Part shown: piece after piece, positions 1-9,800 of the stretch
How the letters are laid out: every line of letters begins with the position of its first letter
Position numbering within the stretch: the first letter of the stretch is position 1
Assembly: GCF_963675165.1 (NCBI RefSeq)
Contig: NC_087379.1
Location: forward strand, 3,042,201 to 3,106,200
Reading direction: 5' to 3'
Length of the DNA stretch: 64,000 bases
DNA from: Halichondria panicea
Taxonomy: Eukaryota > Porifera > Demospongiae > Suberitida > Halichondriidae
The notes under the pieces: model-generated
The model's input: the letters and a program-made list of their open reading frames with translations, nothing else
Databases searched by the model: none
Told to the model about the DNA's origin: nothing
Translations under genes and position numbers: made by a program

Positions 1-1595
1 ATTGCAAGCTCAGCATTCATTGCACTAGAGGAAACACTGGTTGAGGGCGTGGGGAGAGAGAGTGGTGGTGCTGGGGTGGTGGATGTAGGGGACAGTCCCA
101 CTATAGGAGTAGCTGTGAATGGGAGAAATTAAAAAATTTGTAACGGTCATTCTAATCGACGGCTCAAAATGCAGTCACTGACTCACTGGTGTAAGTGAAA
201 TGTATATACATGTATAGGTTACAAATGGCTACATTGGAATGTGTAGGAAGTAAGGTGCTGACTTAGGCACTAGTTAAGTTTGGCCTTAAGAATCTTGTGT
301 GCACATGCTCAAAATTGCTGCTTGTTTATTGTATTTTAACTCACCTTCCTCGCCAAATGTGCAACTGACAGCATCAAATGGGTAGAAATAGTCGTCGTCC
401 TTAAAGCACCCAAAATAATGACACACAAGTGTTGTGTTCTCCTGCAGTACGGCATTGGAAACCAGATGGGTGACATTCCCATATTCGTACATTTTGTAAT
501 TTTTTCCACCAAGAGTGATCCTTTTTAACCTTGTGGAGCGGAGAGTTGTGTAACTCAACTGAAAGACAAGATTGAGTAAGCACATAAAGTGGTGTCAAAA
601 GGTGTAAATGCTTGCTCGTTTGATACATCCATGCATACAAAGACATAATTATACACTCACAACTAAGCGGGTACTAAATTACACATACTGTATGTACTTG
701 ATTAAACGCCCGGGCGTTTATTTCATATCGAAGTCTGTAAAGGGGCGCTTATTCGAAATGGGCGTTTATTGGTCATGTCTACTCCAAACTCTTGCACAGC
801 AGCAGTTATTATGCTCTTTTTGGCTGCTGCCACAGCTCTCAGCTTAAATCTTAAGTCATAGGAGTGGTGTTTCTCCCTCTGTGTTGGTATCTCTCTCAGC
901 CATCATAAAAAAAGTATCTATATATTCTATGCTGCCATGCTTCCACTTACTAGTTCAGCTCCACCCACAGTGCCACGCCCATACATGAGCGAAGATGGGC
1001 GTTTATTGACAAAGACAAAGCTTTTACCATGGGCGTTTAATCAAGTAAATACGGTAATTTATAACTGGTAATATTCTAATAAAATTATACTGAAGGGACT
1101 AGCTGTTGACAAAGCTGCATGCAAGCATAAAGCGGGTTACAACACCATACCCGATGAGTATATATACCTGTGTATCGTTAGAACATTGATAATCAATGAG
1201 GATTTCCCCACTTCCAGAATTAGCCTCAACGGTCCAGTACACATCCGACCGGTTACTATGGCAATCAACTTGCAGCTGCACTTCATCGGAAGAGGGCATC
1301 ACATAATCTGAAGCAATCATAATAAAATTGTGAGGCAGTTGACTCAAGCTATCACAATCAAAATTTAATTTTCTACTATTATATACACTATGCTGCATTG
1401 ATATGATATGATTTTCGAATAGCTCACAAGTGCAGGCTAGCTAAATATTATTTGCACAATCTAGATAGACTAATTATACTGTACTGGCAGCCAGACAATG
1501 CATGACCTACCTCCATCATAAGTGCAAGTAGGTATACCAGTAGTGCCACTCAACAACAGGTGCAGTATCCACAGGCAAACAGTCAACGCTCTCAT
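1..1595 (-). CDS. Secreted or membrane-anchored protein with Ser/Thr/Pro stalk (5' part, cut by window edge)
   Basis: Four exons can be joined in frame: 1511-1595, 1168-1307, 345-558 and 1-112, all with GT-AG borders and matching phases (1, 0, 1). The start Met opens a clear signal peptide (MRALTVCLWILHLLLSGTTG). The mature part has few cysteines and several N-glycosylation sequons (NRS, NDT, NVT, NTT), so it should be extracellular. The last visible exon is rich in Thr, Ser and Pro, like a mucin-type stalk that usually precedes a membrane segment; that segment would lie beyond base 1. I recognise no named domain. The start lies 360 bp downstream of the RNA ligase stop on the same strand. The second intron (559-1167) carries a transposon copy (688-1054). 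Exon structure is well supported; function is unknown. Confidence 0.6.
688..1054. mobile_element. MITE family A, copy 1 (TA target, TIR with TTTACTTGATTAAACGCCC)
   Basis: The ends are inverted copies of a sequence reading (C/T)GTAxTTACTTGATTAAACG, flanked by TA on both sides (686-687, 1055-1056). No coding capacity. A second copy at 41254-42263 has the same ends and interior but carries another insertion. It sits in an intron of the stalked-protein gene. A TA target is typical of Tc1/mariner-like elements; the superfamily is inferred. Confidence 0.75.
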
Positions 1596-1954
1596 CTTGC
1601 TGCATCTACTTATCAATTGCAAGTAGCTACTTGAGACTATGAGTCATGTACAAATGTAAAAAGCAGTCTAGTCAGTCCAGTCTAGTCCATGTGGGGGTAG
1701 CAGGGGGGTGGAGCTGTTTGATGTTGCCCGGGAATTCACTTGCTAGTAGGAAAGAATCACTTTCTGCATCTTCAGCCACCAGCACAGCTAGGAGGGGAAT
1801 TCTCACCGCCTTTTATATCAACAAATTCAGCCTGGGAGGAGGCTAGATTGTCCGAATCGCATCGTACTATACATGAACCATTGGTATACATTATTTTTAT
1901 GCTACTAAAAATCAAGCTGGTATATCAGAATGGTATAAAAGTTGGTATCATTAC
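1596..1954. other. Spacer between RNA ligase 3' end and stalked-protein start
   Basis: This 359-bp stretch separates two genes on the minus strand. It must hold the ligase 3' UTR and polyadenylation site and the promoter of the downstream gene. I see no RNA gene, repeat or conserved ORF. Two short overlapping plus-strand ORFs have no domain and look random. Confidence 0.5.
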
Positions 1955-4900
1955 TTAAGTATGGTGTCTCAATTTTGCCTGCCTCCAAGTTCTTCTCCAT
2001 GAGTCGTCAGTTTGCACATGCCCAGCACGTACATATTTGGCAACATGGTTTTCCAGCTGGTCGAAGGGAAAACCGGCAACTGTGCGAATAACAAACCCCT
2101 CAGGAGTGCATGTTCCTGTGCATAGGAGGATCAAGAGCACCTTTAATAGTTGTGACACATGTAGCATAATTTTGAGCATAGTAGGCGCATTTTTATAACA
2201 ATTATGAGAATAATAGTCAGGTTTTACAGAAATACATGTCAGTACAAGACATAGTATATATAAACATTTGGAAGTACTGGTGCATGGTTAACTATTTCCT
2301 TGGCATTCTATATCATAGTTAGCCTCGATTCCAGGCCGCATTAAAATACGTATTTTAATCGGCCTGGAATCGAGGCTACATCATAGTGTATAGATAGAGT
2401 CATGTGGCAATTATTTATAGTTTGATGTTACTTGTGCGACGACATGGGGTCTATATGTTGTGTTGTGCTTTGGAGGAATAATGTGGGAATAATAGGCGAT
2501 TTGAAAAGAATAATAGGCAATTTGAAAAGAATAATAGGCTGTTTACTTGAGCATAAAAGAATGGTATATCTCGAGCATAATCTACCAACCCCTACGAGTG
2601 CCACATTGGATATATTGCCTCAGCAGTGACGTAGGCCCGAGGGCTGCAGCAACGTGCCCACGAGTGAAGCTGCGTTGATTCTTGAGTGGGAAATAGATCT
2701 TGGTGCTACGAGTTTCTTGTTTGTCAGTTCACATTACTTATGTAATGTGAACTATAAAAACATTCCAATGAAAAATTACTCCCTAGTGTTGTGCATGTTA
2801 TTATGCAGACATTTAGGTCTTCTCTTGTACCTAGCTTCCCACGTATAACTAAACTAGACCACCAAAATGAAAGTTGGTAGGATTTTGGCCATGCAGGGAA
2901 ACAATCAACTGCATGGGGGGAGTCCCATGTCAATTCGTCCCAAAGTCATCCACTTTTAATTTTTAACCATGTCACCACGAAATGACTTACAAGTGACACG
3001 TTGCACATGCTTATCTACATTTCCAGACATCGTTTACTTTTTGTTATGCCAATTTAACAATGCAATGACGGTACCGATTGCTTGTTTCCATGCTTTTGGT
3101 GATTCCTTGCATGACAATCCTAGCAAGTTTCACATTGCAACTGTTTTCGTGGTCTCGTACTCTTTGTTTTTGTTTACAGTAGCATACATGAGCAGTAATT
3201 ATTGTTGTAGGCACAACACAGTGACTTACGATGATGAGATATTAAAGAAGGGGTCACAATCACAGCATGCACCAACAAAAAGAGCTGTGGTGTTTGAGGT
3301 ATAAATATGTTAATCTTATCTTTGCTTCACAACACTGTCAGCCACATGGAAGTGGAAGCTTGTAACTGAGGAGCAGTAGCCATGTGGTCTCGTTATTAGG
3401 CAAGTGTGTATTATGCAAGGAGATGGTTTTTCTACTCAGGAGAAGTTGAGCCTGGACATCTAAGCGCTTTGTGACAGTGCTTGCAAATCTGAGAGAGAGC
3501 TTCTGGACTTGCTTGAAAAAATATTCTTTTTGTTACAATTCAAAGAAATGATTCTCAAAAATCTTCCTTAATCTTCCTTACTAACCAACCAATCCACTTA
3601 AGTCACTTAAGTCAGTTCACACGAAATGCACAATATAGTGCATACAAGATTTCAAATGTCTATTAATATCATGTGACATTTTGGCAGTGTGATATATCAC
3701 ACATACATAACTGTAGAATTCAGCTGCGCAAACAGTGAGTTCCTAGATATGGTCTCTCCCTGCAGAAAAATAGCAGTCTAAAACAACTGCTGAACATCTC
3801 GAAACAGGCGCTGCCAATCTTAATTACAACACCTGCTGGTTGTAACAACAAAGAAATATTTTTGGTAGTGCTACCAATGCACAATCAAACATTCCCAGCT
3901 AGACTACTGGCCCATACCATTTATTGCCTACATGCTACTAAGTACACTTCTACTGGCCCATACCATTTATTGCCTACATGCTACTAAGTACACTTAGGTG
4001 CCTCCCTCCTCAATATAGGTATTCGTGCAATGAGAATAATCAAAGTGTAAAGCGATCCTCGCAAGTGTGGGAGTGTGGGAGTGTGTATAGTGGGCAAACA
4101 GTGATGGTTGGAGATATTTAATCAAGGCTCACCACATAGTGACTTGTGGCTCATTTTCTTCGCTATCACAGACTGGGCGACATCCATGGATACCATCTGT
4201 AATCAGTGATGCGTGGAACACAACAACATGTCAAACCAACCAACAAAATATGAAGGGGAGGGAAGGGCAGAAAAATTGCTACCATATTTTCGCGTGTATT
4301 AATTTCTGCTCGCAGATAATTGGAAAATGCAATGAAAACCACTTGCGAGTAATTAGAAACGCTATGATTTCACAACTTGAGCAGAATTTAATACGAGTTA
4401 AACAGTGAAACTGCAGACAATTTAAATCTACCTATGAAAATATAACACCTTAATTAAGGTATATACAAGAGTTCAACTCTTGGTATATAACAATGTAAGG
4501 AAAGGCCAGTACCCATTCTGCAAACAAGTTATATTTTTCCAAGGAAAATAATTTTTTATCTCTATGATACCACTAACCTGTTGTTTGGTCACCATAGGAA
4601 CAGTGGGAACTCCAATCTCATTGGCTAACTCAGTCATGTGATCCCACGACCACCAATCACGACGATTCTCCAGCACACCAAACAGATAGAAAAACGATGT
4701 CAATTGGTCATATTCGATGGAATGTATACCAAACATGTTCTCTCCAAACAGTTGCACATTGTCGGGTATTAGGTAGCTAATTTGTGAGGCCAGCTCTTTG
4801 ATAGGACCGAATGAAGCGTGACTGACCTCATTAGTTACTGTCCTTGCATACACCTGTTTGGAGAAATAAAATGTGTATGACTCTCACAACATTAATTATT

Positions 4901-6503
4901 GATATGCAGCAGCAAGAATAAAGGTTAATTATCCCATGCGGGGAATCAAACCAGGTTAGAACGATGGACCCTAAATACTTGGAAGTGAGACCTCAGCTAG
5001 ACCCTAGCTAGGGCTTTATAGTGGGGGGCAATCACTGTATGCTGTGTGCATACATCACTGTGTAGGCTTACAGTGAAGGTGGACACATTATCTGACTATC
5101 ACATAACATGCCACACACCATTGTATGCTGTGTGCATACATCACTGTGTAGGCTTACAGTGAAGGTGGATACATTAGGCCACTGTTAGTTGAATACTTGT
5201 TTCAGATGAAAATACTAGCTTGGCTCTAATGAGGGAGGGAGACCTTTATTATCTCATTATTTGATGATGTCATATCCTGTTTTTTTATTCGATGACTGCT
5301 ATTACAGAATACACCCGGGAAGGCCGATGAACACCACTGATCCTCTACAGTACAGTGCTCTGTGCTCTGTGTGCGCTATGGTAGCAGACTCTTTTTGGTC
5401 TTATTACGTAAAATTCACTGCACTCATTTTCTTTGTCTATTTTATGTCTCTTGTCAACATTGCAGCAGCACATGGTAAAACAATGCAGTGTCAGCAAAAA
5501 AAGAACTTTGATCTCCAATAATGGCTGACATCAGCAATAATGACTTATTGATGCGGTGAGCAAAAACTGAGGCGGGCGGTTGATCTGAAACAAGTACAGT
5601 AGACTCTCGCTATTCCGGCTCTCTGAAGTACGGTCACCTCGATATACTGGCCATTTGGCTTGGCACGGAATGCTAGCTATATGTTTACTGTACAAAACTC
5701 ACTCTAAAGTACAGCCACTCGCTATTCCGTTTACCGGCCAGTGCTGGCTGTTCCCAAACAAGGTTTTCAATGTAATTTTATACGTGTATTACGGCCGGAT
5801 ATGATGTTTTGGGTGTGGTTTAGCAAACAAAATTGGATTACACTTAAATAGAGAACAAAATGATTCATTATCCTTCATTATCCTCGAGACAAGAACCGCA
5901 AAATTAGTCATTAGATTCGAGGTAAGGTCGTTTTTAAGCCGCGGCTATTTCCTGAGATACAGCCACGTCACTATTTCGGCCAAGCTGCATGGTCCCAAGG
6001 GTGACCGGATTAACGAGAGTCTACTGTATGCAACTAACAGTGGCCTTATCTGACAATCACATAACATGCATGCCACATCAGAGGAGGTACGACAGGCGCG
6101 GTGCAGCTCAGGCAATTAGCTTTTGATTGAACAATAATTATCCGCCCACGTCGTATGTTTTTGCTGAGAGTAATCAGAGGCTAATTGCTTGAGCTGCACC
6201 GCGCCTCTCGGACCTCCTCTGATGCCACATACACCCTCGTATGCTGTATGCATACGTCACTGTGTAGGCTTACAGTGAAGGTGGATACATTATCTGACAA
6301 TCACAAAACATGCCACACACCTTTCCGTTATAGATCGAACAGTTTCCTCCATCTAGTTTCTCGGTTAGAACAGTCTCTTGAGACAGAATAGGTAGAGCCG
6401 TATCTTTGGAGGATACTAGCACTATGTCATCAGCTGAAACACCAGGACTGAATGGTAGATGAGGGGTCCTGGGGTACTTTTGTTGAGCTAAAGACATTGC
6501 CAT
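1955..6503 (-). CDS. RNA ligase (T4 Rnl/RNA_ligase-type covalent nucleotidyltransferase), 4 exons, 227 aa
   Basis: Exons 6321-6503, 4578-4853, 4133-4196 and 1955-2115 join in frame (684 nt including stop). The protein shows the ordered motifs of ATP-dependent RNA ligases: motif I EKLDGGN (Lys49 would carry the AMP), then VYARTVTNEVSH, GENMFGIHSIEY, motif III FYLFGVLENR, IGVPTVPMV, motif IV EGFVIR and motif V AKYVRAGHVQTDDSW. These enzymes seal nicked or broken RNA through an enzyme-AMP intermediate. The order and wording match the RNA_ligase family best known from bacteria and phages. At 227 aa it is the catalytic core without an added C-terminal domain. Ordinary spliceosomal introns, one of them 2 kb and full of transposons, show it is resident in the host genome. 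It is head-to-head with the RFX gene. Family call is firm; physiological substrate unknown. Confidence 0.85.
2162..2594. mobile_element. hAT-like MITE family B, 5'-truncated copy with nested hairpin element
   Basis: Most of this stretch aligns by eye with 17028-17387: GCATAATTTTGAGCATA, the TTTTACAGAAAT block, CATTTGGAAGTACTG, a GTGGGAATAATAG block and the right end CCAACCCCTA. The left terminal TAGGGGTTGG is missing. A 59-bp hairpin element (2320-2378) interrupts it relative to the other copy. It lies in the last intron of the RNA ligase gene, beginning about 46 bp upstream of the last exon. Confidence 0.7.
2320..2378. mobile_element. 59-bp near-perfect hairpin MITE (family C, ends TAGCCTCGATTCCAGGCCG)
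   Basis: The sequence folds back on itself almost perfectly: TAGCCTCGATTCCAGGCCG at the left is mirrored by CGGCCTGGAATCGAGGCTA at the right, with an AT-rich centre. The flanks are near-identical 9-mers ((T/C)ATCATAGT, one mismatch), consistent with a 9-bp target duplication. It is absent from the other copy of the host repeat at 17028-17387, which proves it is an insertion. Related ends bound the larger element at 35792-36371. Confidence 0.8.
3906..3999. repeat. Two-copy direct tandem duplication, about 47-bp unit
   Basis: The block CTACTGGCCCATACCATTTA...CTAAGTACACTT occurs twice in direct succession with essentially no differences, so it is a recent tandem duplication. It lies in the third RNA ligase intron. 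No function is suggested. Confidence 0.8.
4932..5010 (-). pseudogene. Possible tRNA-derived relic (tRNA pseudogene or SINE head)
   Basis: On the minus strand the segment ends with a T-arm and acceptor-like block (GGTTTGATTCCCCGC followed by ATGGGA) and has an A-box-like GGTCTAGCTGAGG about 55 bases upstream. The 5' acceptor strand does not pair properly and the anticodon arm is not clean. I therefore read it as a decayed tRNA or a tRNA-derived SINE fragment, not a working tRNA. It is intronic to the RNA ligase gene. Confidence 0.3.
5177..6045. mobile_element. Harbinger-like non-autonomous element (29-bp TIR, TTA target duplication)
   Basis: The left end reads GGCCACTGTTAGTTGAATAC and continues CTTGTTTCAG. 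The right end is its inverted copy once the pogo-like insertion at 5597-6026 is set aside. It is flanked by TTA at 5174-5176 and 6046-6048, and the intact tandem unit nearby shows a single TTA at this spot. A 3-bp TWA duplication is typical of PIF/Harbinger elements. It holds an 86-codon ORF with no recognisable domain. Confidence 0.75.
5597..6026. mobile_element. pogo/Tigger-like MITE (TIR CAGTAGACTCTCG, TA target)
   Basis: Terminal inverted repeats CAGTAGACTCTCG are flanked by TA on both sides (5595-5596, 6027-6028). The interior contains repeated phrases such as CGGCCATTTGG and GGCCGGAT, and no coding capacity. It landed inside the right terminal repeat of the Harbinger-like element. A second copy lies at 53350-53711. 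The terminal sequence is characteristic of pogo-group elements of the Tc1/mariner superfamily. Confidence 0.8.
6079..6221. mobile_element. MITE family D, copy 1 (TIR CAGAGGAGGTACGACA, 9-bp TSD)
   Basis: Ends CAGAGGAGGTACGACAGGCG and its inverted copy enclose a 143-bp palindrome-like element. It is flanked by a perfect 9-bp duplication ATGCCACAT. Nine-base duplications are typical of Mutator-like elements. Further copies are at 10261-10394 and 21693-21822, and there is a lone end at 46991. Confidence 0.85.
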
Positions 6504-6868
6504 GATATCGAGTTTTAGAAAGTCATGTTTGGTAAAGATGGTTAAGCTAAGAGCTAAGTCTTAGCCTAAACACATTTGCTAATTTCTAAGACGATTCGTT
6601 ACAATTTATTACTGATTATAGTTCACATTCCATAAGTTTTACTGTAGTTGCTGTGTTACCGTCCCTTTGAATGGCTTTTGCCGTAATGGAAAGCGGTTAT
6701 ATAGTGTTCTAGAGCAGCTATAAAGAGCCAAAGACATTTGCTAAACCCTCAACGACTCGCCTAAGGCTAGCTGGAACTAGCTTCCTGGAATCAGACAGCC
6801 TTATGTGATACACTTGTCTTGAAGACTTGTCTACTGCCTTTAGAGTGAATTGTACATACCAGACACTG
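6504..6868. promoter_or_regulatory. Divergent promoter region between RNA ligase (-) and RFX (+)
   Basis: The inferred start codons of the two genes point away from each other across 365 bp, with no transposon or ORF of note between them. Such spacing suggests a shared bidirectional promoter. I do not see a convincing TATA box or RFX X-box, so no element is assigned. Confidence 0.4.
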
Positions 6869-9800
6869 ATGGCTTGCTACCCAGGGCAACCGACCCTAGC
6901 CCTACAAGTGCCCAGTGTGATGGCTGAGGGACAGTTGGAGCCAGGTGAGTCAAGTGTACGTACATACAGTTGAGTTGTGTCGGGTGATGTACATGTGTAC
7001 TGGTCGAACATTGAAATTGTGTTAGGGCTTTATACAATTATGCCTGTGGGTATCGATCGCATCTTCTAGTGCTAAGGATGTGTCCAATATAAATCGTATA
7101 ATGCATGCTATGATTATGCCGTCATAAGAACTAAAAAACCTAAAACTCTATTTAAACAGGAGAGCCTTGGCTGGTAGCATGGAATTACAAGAGACGGTGG
7201 TGTACAGTAGTTCAACTACATGTATTAAATAGCCTTCCAAAGGGGCACACTGGAAATGATTCCTTCCACAGTTTTTGTTCTCCATATAATTAACCTCTCC
7301 TTTTGTTGGAAGTTTTCTTACATGTACACATGTACATGTGCATGTACATGTGCATGTAAATGTGGTTTAAGGAAAGCAATAAATAAATTAGTTTGGTAGT
7401 GAATGAATGGCTTTGATGATCGATAGCTGTGCACCTGTCCAGTGATGACACTGTTACTGCCCAAAAACATGCAGCAGTATAGCGGTGTATTGGATGTCAG
7501 TATTTTGATAGTGTACGACTGTACAGATGTAAACAGTGCAATTGAGCGTGCATCGATAACACCCATTTCAACAGTAGAGTAAAGTATTGATTATACACAT
7601 GCATCACTCACACACACACACGCACACACACACACACACACACGCACGCACGCACGCACGCACACACACAGAGCACCTTGAGGAGTACACATTCAACTCC
7701 AACTTGCGACCTCAGTCCACTCAGTCCATAGCAAAGTGGTGAGTGAGAGTACATAATAGAACAGACCAGTGTGGTACTACATCATACATGTACAGTACGT
7801 ACATCATGTCTATATTAATCTCCACAGACCACCCTAGCTGTGTAAACATTGAGTAAACTTTCTATTTGAGGACCGGAGTTCAAGCGTACATACATTTGAT
7901 TAGTAGACGGTATGCGTGTGCACTTTTCTATGAAGGGTAGCCATTCAATTCGTGATGAAAAAAATTGATGTACATGCACATGTGACTTTTGTCTCTAAAG
8001 AGTACATCTTTACAAGAGAGCATGTGATAGCTCACCATCTGTATATGTATGTGCGATCGTCGTAACAACCTGTCCCCCGTGTAGGTTGGATGACAACTAC
8101 CATTACGAGGATGGTATTTGTTTGCCCCGCTCCACCATCTACGATCACTACGTGGACCACTGTACGAGGGACAAGTTACAACCTGTCAATGCAGCAAGTT
8201 TTGGCAAGATCATCCGGCAGCAGTACCCCAGCCTCACCACCCGGAGATTGGGCACTAGGGGACAATCAAAGTGAGTGAATATAATATATCACTAACCTGC
8301 CCAATTTGGTCAGTACAACTAGCCCTAACCTTCACCAGGTAAATATACTAATTTAATTGCATTTCACTGCTTTGAAGAGAGAAAATGTAGTAGTGTACTA
8401 GATATTGGTATATTCCTTAAAACGCCTGACCATACATGTGTATTATTAGTTTTACTTTCGCAATAGTATATGTGTATGTCAACCCAATACTAGAGCAACA
8501 GGTCGTGTGTTTATAGCCTACTGTCATGCATTTTCACTGCCATGAAGTATTTACTTCTAAAACGTGCTCCAAAATTGTTCTGAGAACGCAATTAAGATAC
8601 GTACTGTACCAACATTTTGAACCTATCAGATAGCTCAGCTTATGACCCATTACGACCGCCTAAATCCACCTGTTCCAGGCTAAGAGGAAAGGGGTTCTTG
8701 ATGTAGGTGCACTACGTGTACTTGTATTGTGTATCTAGAAAGTAAAAGCTACTAACAGAATGCAGTGATGTCATTGTAATGATGTTGTGTAGGTTGAAGA
8801 GTGCCTGTTTATCATGTTGAAGTGTTTTAGAGAGCTAGCCTTTTGCAGATTGTATACCTAGCGCGTGCAGTTGTCAGTATCTTACAGTAAGCTTTCAGAG
8901 GTCACAACATAATGTAATTCGTTACAACGGTTGCTGTGGTAATTGATTGATGTAATGTATACAGAACTCTTGTAGTCTTAACATTACAGTATACAGAAGT
9001 CTTAACATTTTCAGTCCATAGAAGGCTTTAATTGATCTATCAGGCAATAACGTGCATAAAATTCTTAGAGGCAGGGTAGTGAAAATTACTTTCATAATCC
9101 ACCATGTGATGTGGTGGACTAAAAGTCCCTTGTGGCTCAAATGTCATCCTACATGTATGTTCTTGGGATAAAGTATTATTAGTGCTACCGTAATAATTAC
9201 ACCAATCAAAATAGTTCAGTAGAATCGGACCTTTGTGGTAATCGTGGAAGCTGGTGTAGTGTGCTCAGCGTCACTTGTCTGGTTTACGGACGGAAGGAAG
9301 GAAGATATGAATACGTTTGAAGTACATGTACATGTAACCTGAATTTTATTGTCGTCCACCTTTGTGTGGGATGGTGATCACTGATGTACACAGCCTTTGT
9401 GTGAAGTGAAATGGATCGGAAATGACGTACTTATATGAAGCGGTTCTGCAAGCATTGTCAATGTAGCGTTAAATGTCCAGACTATCCCCACACCCACCTA
9501 TGTTCTCAGATCCCCTAGCAATTACCACTGCTAGCGCTAATTGCATCACAAAGAAACCTGATGGTCAGTATCTATGCAACAAGTGTTCTACAAAGCACAC
9601 ACACACCAGCCACAACCCACCACAATCACTTTAACCTCATTACCACCCATTCACACTTTCCCACACTCCGGTTTTCCCTGTTGCACTTTGAGGCTTTTGT
9701 GGGTATATCTGCCACATGTGCAAATATGCCAGACAGTTGTCATGGATATAGTATTGTGTCTATTTTTAGCTGATCCTGATCAAAGGTCACAACATAATGA

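Larger units (their letters stand above)
5037..6320. repeat. 85-bp tandem repeat array, about three units, broken by three transposons
   Basis: Unit 1 is 5037-5121, unit 2 begins at 5122 and is interrupted, and unit 3 is about 6236-6320. Each contains GCATACxTCACTGTGTAGG, CTTACAGTGAAGGTGGA and CATGCCACACACC. Unit 2 is split first at its TTA by a Harbinger-like element and again at ATGCCACAT by a 9-bp-TSD element. The end of unit 3 abuts exon 1 of the RNA ligase and supplies its splice donor (minus strand GTGTGTGGCATG). Confidence 0.75.

Noticed and set aside
1-132. Open plus-strand frame ending at 132 that looks like a C-terminus
   Set aside because: The minus strand here holds a Ser/Thr/Pro exon with a good acceptor at 113-114 whose phase fits the upstream exons. 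The plus frame is its antisense shadow.
2969-3304. 111-codon plus ORF in RNA ligase intron 3
   Set aside because: One hydrophobic stretch but no signal peptide at the N-terminus, no domain and no splice context. Length is compatible with chance in this DNA.
5261-5521. 86-codon plus ORF
   Set aside because: Lies wholly inside the Harbinger-like non-autonomous element and shows no transposase or other domain.
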